Below are positions 1 to 6,450 of a DNA stretch of 9,869 nucleotides, one piece after another; the stretch's first letter is position 1; each line of letters starts with the position of its first letter. The notes under the pieces are model-generated. The model worked only from the letters and a program-made list of their open reading frames with translations, had not been told where the DNA came from and ran no database searches. The position numbers were made by a program, and so were the translations under genes. Location of the stretch: assembly GCA_002344355.1 (NCBI GenBank), contig DDTN01000051.1, positions 93,763 to 103,631 of the forward strand, given 5' to 3'. This DNA is from Proteobacteria bacterium UBA2363 (GTDB lineage: Bacteria; Pseudomonadota; Gammaproteobacteria; Xanthomonadales; UBA2363).

Positions 1-1
1 C

Positions 2-1465
2 GACGGCGGTTTCACGTTCGCGACGGCGGTCGCCAGCGGCCAGTCGTATTCGGTGTCGGTGCTCGTCCAGCCCAGCGCCCCCAGCCAGACCTGCACGGTC
101 GGCAACGGCAGCGGCGTGGTCGGCGCCGGCAGCGTCACCGATGTCGCGGTGGCATGTGCCACGGACAGCTACCTGGTCGCTGCCGCGGCCATCGGCAATG
201 GCCATATCGCACCAGCCATGCAGAGCGTCGAGCACGGTGCCGCCGCCGCCTTCGTGGCGACACCGGATCCTGGCCATCATCTGGTCGCGGTGACCGGCGA
301 TACCTGCACGCCCGTCGCCCAGGGCGGCGGGAACTGGGTTGCGGTCGACATCGTGCAACCCTGCGACGTGACCGCCGCGTTCGCGGTCGACCCCGCGCTC
401 GCCGTGGTCCTGACCGGAGGCGGCTCCGGTCAGGTGACCAGCATACCTGCCGGAATCGACTGCCCGGGCACCTGTGTGGCGAGCTTCCCGCCGCATACAG
501 CGGTGACGCTGACGGCCGTGCCGGCGCCAGGCAGCCGAGCACTGGGTTGGGCGGGTACTGGCAGCTGTCCGGGTGCCGGCCCCTGCACGTTGAGTCTGGA
601 TGCACCGGCCAGCGTACACGCAGGTTTCGGACTGGCCGCGGGCCGCTCGCTGCGCTTTTTTGGCAACGGAAGCGCCGCTCCCGGGCTGGATCGCGTCGCG
701 GTGACGCTGGAACCTGCCGGGCGACCCGCCAACCTGGGCGCCGGCGATTTCACGATCGAGCTCTGGCTGAAGGCCGCCGGTGGCAACGACAGCGCGGCGA
801 CCTGCCTGGATGTCAACGATGCCTGGATCGAGGGCAACATCGTGCTGGACCGCGACACCTTCGGCGATGGCGACCACGGCGACTTCGGCCTTTCGCTGAT
901 GGCCGGCCGGCTGGCCTTCGGCATCGGCCGTGGCGAAGCCGGCACCACGGTGTGTGGCGGCACCGACCTTCGCGACGGCCGCTGGCACCATGTCGCGGTC
1001 ACCCGCGATGCCGGCAACGGGGTCGTCCGTCTGTGGCTGGATGGCACCCTGCATGCGCAGGGCAGCGGTCCGACCGGCGACGTCAGCTACCGTGCCGGCC
1101 GACCGACGGCATGGCCCTGGGATCCCTTTCTGGTGTTGGGCGCCGAGAAGCATGACGTCGGCCCCACCTATCCGAGCTGGACGGGCTGGCTGGACGAGGT
1201 ACGGCTGAGCGCGGGCCGACGCTACGAGGCGCCATTCACGCCGGCGACCGGACTGGCGGCCGACGCCTCGACGCTGGCGCTGTACCGCTTCGACGAAGGC
1301 GCTGGCGTGATGGTGTTCGACGAGTCCGGCCGGTCGGGTGGCCCCGATCATGGCGAACGGCGCCTGGGCGGAGCGCCAGCGGGGCCCTGCTGGAGCGATG
1401 ACACCCCGGCTCTCTCCCGGGTGTTCGGCGATGGATTCGAAATACCGGGCTGTCCCTTCCCCTGA
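2..1465 (+). CDS. Secreted repeat/LamG-domain protein, 3' part (5' end outside window)
   Basis: The reading frame is open from the window's left edge to TGA at 1463-1465, so this is the last 487 residues of a longer protein. The GTG at 53 lies inside a domain and is not taken as the start. In order I see: the end of a repeat of the type GGFTFATAVASGQSYSV...QTCTV (about nt 2-155); two domains resembling divergent InlB-like bacterial repeats (about nt 160-400, degenerate; and 400-635, with GSGQVTSIPAGIDCPGTCVASF); a laminin-G/concanavalin-like jelly-roll domain (about nt 645-1400, with FTIELWLKA, WHHVAVTRD, LWLDG, GWLDEVRLS and ALYRFDEGAG); and a C-terminal VFGDGFE motif. These domains occur in exported or surface adhesins and glycan-binding proteins. 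The paired cysteines in the repeats fit an extracytoplasmic location. The GDGFE ending is common on secreted Lysobacter-type proteins. The ligand is unknown. No functional link to the peptide locus downstream is evident. Confidence 0.85.
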   Translation, partial: DGGFTFATAVASGQSYSVSVLVQPSAPSQTCTVGNGSGVVGAGSVTDVAVACATDSYLVAAAAIGNGHIAPAMQSVEHGAAAAFVATPDPGHHLVAVTGDTCTPVAQGGGNWVAVDIVQPCDVTAAFAVDPALAVVLTGGGSGQVTSIPAGIDCPGTCVASFPPHTAVTLTAVPAPGSRALGWAGTGSCPGAGPCTLSLDAPASVHAGFGLAAGRSLRFFGNGSAAPGLDRVAVTLEPAGRPANLGAGDFTIELWLKAAGGNDSAATCLDVNDAWIEGNIVLDRDTFGDGDHGDFGLSLMAGRLAFGIGRGEAGTTVCGGTDLRDGRWHHVAVTRDAGNGVVRLWLDGTLHAQGSGPTGDVSYRAGRPTAWPWDPFLVLGAEKHDVGPTYPSWTGWLDEVRLSAGRRYEAPFTPATGLAADASTLALYRFDEGAGVMVFDESGRSGGPDHGERRLGGAPAGPCWSDDTPALSRVFGDGFEIPGCPFP

Positions 1466-1570
1466 CCACTCCCGACACTGGCGCGCCCCATCCACGCGGC
1501 AAGCAGTGGCAAAACGCTAAAAAGGGGACCACAATCGGCTGTCCATCCCTTCCGGGCAGCCCCTTCGGCC
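1466..1570 (+). other. Intergenic spacer ahead of the cyclase gene
   Basis: A 105-nt spacer. It contains an A-rich island (AAAACGCTAAAAAGGGG, from 1511) that stands out in this GC-rich context, and a candidate promoter described separately. I see no convincing hairpin terminator for the LamG gene. Confidence 0.5.
1506..1535 (+). promoter_or_regulatory. Candidate sigma70-type promoter for the cyclase gene
   Basis: GTGGCA (4 of 6 to TTGACA) is followed after 18 nt by CACAAT (4 of 6 to TATAAT), with an A-rich spacer. This would start transcription near 1542 and give a leader of about 30 nt before the GTG at 1571. The match is modest and rests on eye inspection alone. Confidence 0.3.
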
Positions 1571-4231
1571 GTGAACGCCCCCGCGACAGCCAGCGCCACC
1601 GTGCCGCAGAACGCGGTCGCGGTGCTGCGCACGCTGGTGGTGTTCGACCTGGTCGATTCCACGGCCCTGGTCGAGCGCCTGGGCGACCAGCGCGCCGCCC
1701 AGGTGTTCCGGCGCCACGACCGCCTGGTGCGCGGCCTGATCCGCGAGCACGGCGGCCAGGAGATCGACAAGACCGACGGCTTCCTGCTGATGTTCGACCG
1801 GCCGATCCAGGCGGTCGGCTTCGCCCTGGACTACCAGCGCGCGCTGCGCCGCTTCGCCGGCGAGGAACAGGTGACGATGGCGGCGCGCACCGGCATCCAC
1901 GTCGGCGACGTGGTGACCTGGCACAACAGCGCCGAGGAAGTCGCCGCCGGCGCCAAGCCGGTCGAGGTCGAGGGCCTGGTCAAGCCGGTCGCGGCGCGCC
2001 TGATGGGCCTGGCCCTGCCCGGGCAGGTCCTGCTGTCCGGGGTCGCCTACAGCATCGCGCGGCGCGCCGAGGGCGAGCTGGGCGCCGCGCTGGCGCGCGT
2101 GCAGTGGCTGACGCATGGCCGGTTCCGCTTCAAGGGCGTGCCCGAGGCGGTGCCGGTGCACGAAGTCGGCGAGACCGGCATCGCGCCGCTCAAGGCGCCG
2201 GCCTGGTCCGGCAAGGCGCACCGCGAGGTGCCGCTGTGGCGGCGCCCGGCGATGCTGGCACTGGAGGCGGCCGCCCTGGTGCTGGCGATCGCCCTGCCGC
2301 TGTACCAGGTGTTCAAGCCGCAGCCGGCGATCGCCTTCACGGCGCGCGACTGGGTGGTGGTGGCCGACCTCAACAACCTGACCGGCGAGGTGCGTTTCGA
2401 CGAGTCGCTGCAGCAGGCGTTCCGGATCGGCCTGGAGCAGTCGCGCCACGTCAACGTGCTGGGCAACCTGCAGGTGCGCAACGTGCTCGAGCGCATGCAG
2501 CGCGACCCCGACTCCCTGGTCGACCGCAACACCGGCGCCGAGATCGCCGTGCGCGAGGGCGCCCGCGCCCTGATCCTGCCCAGCGTCGCCGAGGTCGGCG
2601 GCCGGGTCCGCTTCACCGCCGAGGTGATCGATCCGCGCACCCAGGCGACGGTCTGGGCGGAGTCCGCCGACGGCGCCGGCCTGGCCTCGGTGCTGCCCTC
2701 GGTGGACGCCGTCACCCGCCGCCTGCGCGCCCGGCTGGGCGAGGCGATCGGCGCGATAAGCGAGGCCTCCGAACCGCTGGAGAAGGCGGCGACCGCGGAC
2801 CTGGACGCGCTGCGGGCCTACTCACTGGCGATGCGGGCGCTGGAGCGCAACGAGTATGGGCACTCCACCGCGCTGTTGCGCGAGGCGATCACCATGGATC
2901 CCGGGTTTGCCCTCGCGCGTCTGCGCCTTGCGGTGATCCTCCAGGACAACAGCGACTCACTTTCAGAAGCCCTTGCCCTGCTCTCGGCCCTTGACGAGAA
3001 CAGCCGTCTTGCACAACGCGATCGGCTGCGCCTTGAGGGCGTCCGCGCCAATCTGACTCTGCCTCCCGTGGAGTCGATCAGCCGCTGGCGCCGAATGGCC
3101 GAGCTTTACCCGGACGACTTCCAAGCCCATGGCCAACTTGCCTATCGGGCCTGGCTTGATGCCAACGATCTCGAACTGGCGGTATCCGCGGTCGAGCGCA
3201 ACGCCGTCAGTCAGAACCCGAACGCTGCTACCGGTCATTATCTTCGCGCCATGCTGGCGATTGCCCAGGGCGATTACGAGGTTGCCCAGGCCCGCTTCGG
3301 CTTGGCCGATTCTGCCGGGCTGGTGCGTGAGAACGAGTACGTCGCCTACCTGCACGCGGCGCGCGGCGACCTGCGCGCTGCAACCGACGCCCTGGCGGCC
3401 GGCCGTACTTCGGGACAGGCGATATCGAGCATTGGCGTGCAGCTCAGTAGGGCGCTGCTGGCGGCCAACGAAGGGCTGCTGGACGAATCCGCTGAGTTGC
3501 TGGCAAGCGTGGCCACGGGCCAGGTGAGCACCACCTCCGGTCCGGACGACGCGTTGCGACTAGCGATCGCCTATCTTGGCTGGGTGAACGGGAAAGACGG
3601 ACCGGCGGTGTCACGCGACCTTGCCGCTGCCGGGCGAGGGCAGCCGTTGGCTGCGGATGCCCTGCCTCGCGACCGCGCAGTAGCGGTCCGCCGCAAGTCG
3701 GCAGCGGCCTGGATGGCTGCACGCGTGGGCGACGCGGACCTTGCCCGCGCGCTGCTCGACGAGATCGAACCAGGATTCAAGGACAGCGGCTGGCCTGAGC
3801 TGGATGCCCGAATCGACCTCGCCAACGCCCGCCTGGCCGTGCTGGAGGGCGACCCGGAGCGTGCGATCGATCTGCTTGAGCCCCACCTTGATGGCACCGA
3901 GTTCTGGTTACAGCGTCATACCTTGGCCGAGGCGCTGTATGCCGCGGGTCGGGCGGAGGACGCACGCGCCCAGGTTGAGTGGTTGGTCGCGCACCGCAGC
4001 CGTGCATGGGCGGAGGTACACGGTGTGAGGGTTCTTCACCTGGCGGGTGTTCTGGAAACTCGACTGGTTCGTCTAATGGCAGCCGAAGCGGAGCAGCAGG
4101 CTGGAAACGCCGCCTGGGCGAAGGCGTTCCTCGACGATTTCATGCGGGATTGGCCCAACACAGCGCTGCCGCCGGCCATCGCCGCGAGAGTGGCGTCGCT
4201 GCGCGGCGACGACAGCGACGCCCAAGGCTGA
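1571..4231 (+). CDS. Peptide-modification-system cyclase: class III cyclase-like domain, one TM, TolB/FlgO-like and TPR region
   Basis: An 886-residue protein. Residues about 18-185 form a class III adenylate/guanylate cyclase-like domain, with metal-site Asp candidates D26 (FDLVDST) and D69 (KTDGF), the GIHVGDVV strand and R143 (VAARLM). A hydrophobic segment at about 228-246 should place the cyclase in the cytoplasm and the rest in the periplasm. Residues about 255-400 resemble the TolB/FlgO-like module of bacterial kinases and regulators (VVVADLNNLTG, ALILPSVAEVGGRVRFTAEVID). Residues from about 415 on are helical TPR-like repeats. The length and arrangement match the family I know as 'putative peptide modification system cyclase', found beside NHLP-like peptides and a SagB-like dehydrogenase, as here. 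Some cyclase residues are non-canonical: P139 stands where the transition-state Asn is expected, so cNMP synthesis is uncertain. The start is GTG; another in-frame GTG at 1601 would also keep the whole domain. Codon use changes sharply near nt 2850. Confidence 0.85.
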   Translation: MNAPATASATVPQNAVAVLRTLVVFDLVDSTALVERLGDQRAAQVFRRHDRLVRGLIREHGGQEIDKTDGFLLMFDRPIQAVGFALDYQRALRRFAGEEQVTMAARTGIHVGDVVTWHNSAEEVAAGAKPVEVEGLVKPVAARLMGLALPGQVLLSGVAYSIARRAEGELGAALARVQWLTHGRFRFKGVPEAVPVHEVGETGIAPLKAPAWSGKAHREVPLWRRPAMLALEAAALVLAIALPLYQVFKPQPAIAFTARDWVVVADLNNLTGEVRFDESLQQAFRIGLEQSRHVNVLGNLQVRNVLERMQRDPDSLVDRNTGAEIAVREGARALILPSVAEVGGRVRFTAEVIDPRTQATVWAESADGAGLASVLPSVDAVTRRLRARLGEAIGAISEASEPLEKAATADLDALRAYSLAMRALERNEYGHSTALLREAITMDPGFALARLRLAVILQDNSDSLSEALALLSALDENSRLAQRDRLRLEGVRANLTLPPVESISRWRRMAELYPDDFQAHGQLAYRAWLDANDLELAVSAVERNAVSQNPNAATGHYLRAMLAIAQGDYEVAQARFGLADSAGLVRENEYVAYLHAARGDLRAATDALAAGRTSGQAISSIGVQLSRALLAANEGLLDESAELLASVATGQVSTTSGPDDALRLAIAYLGWVNGKDGPAVSRDLAAAGRGQPLAADALPRDRAVAVRRKSAAAWMAARVGDADLARALLDEIEPGFKDSGWPELDARIDLANARLAVLEGDPERAIDLLEPHLDGTEFWLQRHTLAEALYAAGRAEDARAQVEWLVAHRSRAWAEVHGVRVLHLAGVLETRLVRLMAAEAEQQAGNAAWAKAFLDDFMRDWPNTALPPAIAARVASLRGDDSDAQG

Positions 4232-4244
4232 CCAGGCTGTCTCG

Positions 4245-4514
4245 TCAGCCGATCTTCGGTGACTGGAACTCCATTGCGGCGGCAAAGCCGGTTCCTCCGA
4301 TTTCCTCCAGCAGCGCCGCATAGTCTTCCTTGGGGGCCAGCTCGTCGCGCGCCTCGCAGCAGGAGCGCTTCAGGCTCTTGCAGACGCCGGGGTCGATCCC
4401 GACCTCGGCCATCGCCGACACCGGGTCGGCCTGGAAGCGATCGCGGAAACCATCGTCGGACGCCAGGCGCTTGATCAGGGCGACGCCCTGCTCGGTCGGC
4501 AGCGAAGCACTCAT
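4245..4514 (-). CDS. NHLP-like RiPP precursor peptide 1 (89 aa)
   Basis: A small protein whose N-terminal half has the NHLP (nitrile-hydratase-like leader) pattern: RLASDDGFRDRFQADP, then EVGID. It continues with a Cys-containing stretch (C45, C52, C53), LAPK (59-62), a G73-G74 pair and the C-terminal tail TGFAAAMEFQSPKIG. It is paralogous to the peptide encoded at 4722-5069. NHLP leaders direct RiPP enzymes to precursors, so I infer this is the substrate of the neighbouring SagB-like dehydrogenase. Start choice: the ATG at 4514-4512 has an excellent GGGGAGG ribosome-binding site 7 nt upstream. A longer in-frame ATG at 4598 would lie on the promoter and adds low-complexity sequence, so it is rejected. 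The stop is 13 nt from the convergent cyclase stop. The bond that is modified and the cleavage site are unknown. Confidence 0.85.
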   Translation of the reverse strand: MSASLPTEQGVALIKRLASDDGFRDRFQADPVSAMAEVGIDPGVCKSLKRSCCEARDELAPKEDYAALLEEIGGTGFAAAMEFQSPKIG

Positions 4515-4521
4515 GGTGGAA

Positions 4522-4528
4522 CCTCCCC
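4522..4528 (-). promoter_or_regulatory. Strong ribosome-binding site of precursor 1
   Basis: GGGGAGG on the minus strand ends 7 nt before the ATG at 4514. It fixes the start of the 89-aa peptide and suggests high translation, as expected for a RiPP substrate. Confidence 0.75.
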
Positions 4529-4532
4529 GGGT

Positions 4533-4556
4533 GGCGGATGCCGCCGATGCGGCGGC
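4533..4556 (-). other. Two mutually exclusive hairpins in the precursor 1 leader
   Basis: On the minus strand, GCCGCCG (4556-4550), CAT, CGGCGGC (4546-4540) form a perfect 7-bp stem with a 3-nt loop. The GGCGG inside the second arm can instead pair with CCGCC at 4537-4533. The structure lies between the candidate promoter and the ribosome-binding site at 4522-4528. It may stabilise the mRNA or tune translation; function is inference. Confidence 0.4.
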
Positions 4557-4570
4557 TGCAATTCGACCGC

Positions 4571-4598
4571 AGTCTAACCCGCGGCGCGCATGCGTCAA
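4571..4598 (-). promoter_or_regulatory. Promoter of precursor peptide 1
   Basis: On the minus strand TTGACG (4598-4593, 5 of 6 to the -35 consensus) is followed after 16 nt by TAGACT (4576-4571, 4 of 6 to the -10 consensus). This predicts a start near 4564 and a leader of about 50 nt. It is the best sigma70-type match I found in the peptide locus and would give precursor 1 its own transcription, separate from precursor 2. Confidence 0.5.
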
Positions 4599-4721
4599 CC
4601 ATGCCGGAACCCGCGGGCGGCACGGCCACGGTCGGGGGGTGGCGAAGAGACGGCCCTGCGATCGAAGGCGGGCCGGCGTCGGACCTGCGCGGCACTGGTG
4701 CCGGCTCGACGCCGGCTGTCG
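4599..4721 (-). other. Spacer between the two precursor genes, with a short hairpin
   Basis: The gap between the precursor coding regions is 207 nt; this part lies upstream of the precursor 1 promoter. Six nt past the precursor 2 stop is a short hairpin GCCGGC (4711-4716), 5-nt loop, GCCGGC (4700-4705). No T tract follows it on the minus strand, so a factor-independent terminator is not supported. No additional gene is seen. Confidence 0.4.
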
Positions 4722-5069
4722 TCAGCCGACCTTGGGAACCCGGAACTCCAGCGCCTGCGCGAAGGCCTGGCCCTCGACGTCGTCCAGCAGCGCCCGGAAC
4801 GCCGCCTTGGGCGCCAGCGCGCGCGGCCAGAAGCAGATCACCCGCAGGTTCTGCAGGGTCGCCTCGGTGACGCCGATCTCGCGCAGGCAGGCGCGCGGGT
4901 CGACCTCGTAGCGGGCGCGGAAGGCATCGTCGTCGGCCAGTCGCGCCATCAGCGCCAGTCCCTGGGCCTGGGAGATCCCGCCGGCTGCGCCGGTCGGGCC
5001 GACCGGATCGGTTGTGGCAACATCGGCCGCCCAGGTGGTCGGCAGGTCGGCGAAGGAACGGGCGTCCAT
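4722..5069 (-). CDS. NHLP-like RiPP precursor peptide 2 (115 aa)
   Basis: A paralogue of precursor 1. Shared blocks are QG.AL..RLA.DD.FR.R..(A/V)DP (from residue 36), E(I/V)G(V/I), a cysteine (C79, aligned with C52 of precursor 1), LAPK (85-88) and a 15-residue tail QAFAQALEFRVPKVG that follows E99-G100. Another cysteine is C61. Unlike precursor 1 it carries about 33 extra N-terminal residues before the leader homology. The ATG at 5069 is preceded by only a weak AGGATT-like site, but no ATG, GTG or TTG codon follows in frame until residue 41, which would cut into the leader. The coding start is 76 bp from the divergent dehydrogenase start. It is probably a second substrate of the same enzyme. 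Product and processing are unknown. Confidence 0.8.
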   Translation of the reverse strand: MDARSFADLPTTWAADVATTDPVGPTGAAGGISQAQGLALMARLADDDAFRARYEVDPRACLREIGVTEATLQNLRVICFWPRALAPKAAFRALLDDVEGQAFAQALEFRVPKVG

Positions 5070-5145
5070 GAGTGTGAATCCTAGATTTGCGGTGAAGGAC
5101 CGAGTATGGCCCTTCCCACGAAGAAAAAACGTGAACGCGTAGACT
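5070..5145. promoter_or_regulatory. Divergent intergenic region between precursor 2 and dehydrogenase
   Basis: A 76-bp region between two divergent start codons, so it must contain or overlap regulatory signals for both genes. It is less GC-rich than its flanks and includes AAGAAAAAAC (5121-5130). I could not place a confident -35/-10 pair in either direction. A TAGACT hexamer at 5140-5145 abuts the dehydrogenase ATG, too close to serve it as a -10 element. Confidence 0.4.
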
Positions 5146-6348
5146 ATGCGCCTGCAGCGATGCCATGCCCTGTTGATCGAGCCGCGGGAAACCCGTGAAA
5201 TCGACCTCGACGCCCTGGTCGCCGGCCAGCCGCGGCTGCTGGCCCGGCGCCGCTGGCTGGCCCTGGCCGCGCACCTGGACGCGGAGACCGAACTCGATGC
5301 CGCGGCCCTGGCCCTGCTGGGCGCGGTCTCCCCGCAGGACTGGACCGACCGCGACGAACTGCTGGCCGCCGGCCACGACCCCGCCACCCTCGATGCCCTG
5401 CACGCGGCCGGTCTGCTGATCGCCCAGGGCCAGGACGATGCCGTGGCGCGCGCCGACCGGTCGGTCCGCGACGGCCACTGGCGCGGCCTGTCGGCGGTGG
5501 CGCACCGGCACCTGCGCTGGCGCGGCATCGACACCCGCACCGCCCATGCCGACGACGGCGTCGATGCCGACGGCGCGCTGGCCGCCAAGCGACTGGCGCG
5601 CATGGGGCCGCCGCCGCCGGTCGCGCAGGCGCGTTGCGCGCCCGGACTTCGCCGGGCCTTGCCGCCGGCGCAGCCCGGCGGCCTGGACGCGCTGCTGGCG
5701 CGCCGGGTCACCTGCCGCAACTTCGACCCGGCCCGGCCGCTGCCGCTGGCGACCCTGGCCAGCATGCTGTCGCGCGTGTACGGCGCGCGCGCGCACAGCG
5801 AGGTCAGCGGCGTGCCGGTGCTCAAGAAGAACGTGCCCTCGGCGGGCGGCCTGCATCCGGTCGAGGCCTACCTGCTGGTGCGCCGGGTCGAGGGCCTGGC
5901 GCCCGGCCTGTACCACTACCACGCGGTCGACCATGCCCTGGAGCCGCTGCGGGAGCTCGACGTGGCGGACAGCGCGGCGCTGGCCGAGCGCTTCGTCGCC
6001 CACCAGGCCTGGTTCATCGAGGCGCCGGTGCAGGTGGTGCTGGTCGCCCGCTTCGCGCGCACCTTCTGGAAGTACCGCAACCACGCCAAGGCCTGGCGGG
6101 CGATCAACCTCGATGCCGGCCACCTGTCGCAGCTGCAGTACCTGGTCGCCACCGAGCTGGGCCTGGCCGCCTTCATCACCGCCGCGATCAACGAGGGCGA
6201 GATCGAGGACGCCTTCGGCCTCGACCCCATGGCCGAGGGCGTGCTGGCGGTGACCGGCTTCGGCCACCGCGCCGGTGCCATGGACCAGCTCGAGTTCGAT
6301 CCGCTGGCCAGCGTCTGGCCCGCCCCGAGTCCGGCCGCCCCGGCCTGA
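5146..6348 (+). CDS. SagB-like FMN-dependent peptide maturation dehydrogenase
   Basis: A 400-residue protein. Residues about 1-180 are a helical N-terminal part, poorly conserved to my eye and possibly winged-helix or leader-binding. Residues about 180-395 are a SagB-type nitroreductase-fold domain. Motifs are RRVTCRNFDP (186-195, FMN-phosphate region), PSAGGLHPVEAY (231-242, as PSAGA.YP in SagB), GLYHYHAVDHALEPL, DAGHLSQLQYLVATELGL (from 323) and the final VLAVTGFGH. SagB enzymes oxidise azolines to azoles in TOMM peptides. Here no YcaO cyclodehydratase is adjacent, so a different peptide oxidation is likely. I recognise the family as 'putative peptide maturation dehydrogenase'. The ATG at 5146 is the earliest possible start, since TAG lies in frame at 5140. 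It probably acts in the cytoplasm on the precursors encoded at 4245-4514 and 4722-5069. Confidence 0.88.
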   Translation: MRLQRCHALLIEPRETREIDLDALVAGQPRLLARRRWLALAAHLDAETELDAAALALLGAVSPQDWTDRDELLAAGHDPATLDALHAAGLLIAQGQDDAVARADRSVRDGHWRGLSAVAHRHLRWRGIDTRTAHADDGVDADGALAAKRLARMGPPPPVAQARCAPGLRRALPPAQPGGLDALLARRVTCRNFDPARPLPLATLASMLSRVYGARAHSEVSGVPVLKKNVPSAGGLHPVEAYLLVRRVEGLAPGLYHYHAVDHALEPLRELDVADSAALAERFVAHQAWFIEAPVQVVLVARFARTFWKYRNHAKAWRAINLDAGHLSQLQYLVATELGLAAFITAAINEGEIEDAFGLDPMAEGVLAVTGFGHRAGAMDQLEFDPLASVWPAPSPAAPA

Positions 6349-6428
6349 GCGGCGGTTTCCGGCGCCTGCGCGCGGTCCGGTCCCGGCCACCGTGTCCGGC
6401 GCCGGCCAGGCGGGCCCGGGGCACACTC

Positions 6429-6442
6429 GCCGGGGCCCCGGC
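6429..6442. repeat. Perfect 14-bp GC palindrome upstream of cytochrome c5
   Basis: GCCGGGGCCCCGGC is a perfect palindrome. It overlaps the -35 region of the promoter at 6451-6459 and follows the dehydrogenase stop by 80 nt. It could be an operator or chance in GC-rich DNA. Confidence 0.35.
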
Positions 6443-6450
6443 CGCACCGC

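Noticed and set aside
1517..2449. Minus-strand open frame of 310 codons opposite the cyclase domain
   Set aside because: Its composition is dominated by Arg, Gln, His, Leu and Ala, typical of antisense to GC-rich coding DNA, and no motif is recognisable.
4515..4598. Longer start for precursor 1 at 4598 (117 aa)
   Set aside because: The extra 28 residues overlap the predicted promoter and leader hairpins and have no ribosome-binding site, whereas the ATG at 4514 has a near-ideal one.
4700..4716. Hairpin after precursor 2 as an intrinsic terminator
   Set aside because: The stem is only 6 bp and no T tract follows on the minus strand.
1571..6348. Toxin-antitoxin or CBASS-type defence reading of the cyclase locus
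   Set aside because: The cyclase is class III-like and membrane-anchored with TPRs, not a CD-NTase. The small genes show leader-peptide motifs rather than antitoxin folds, and no effector is present.
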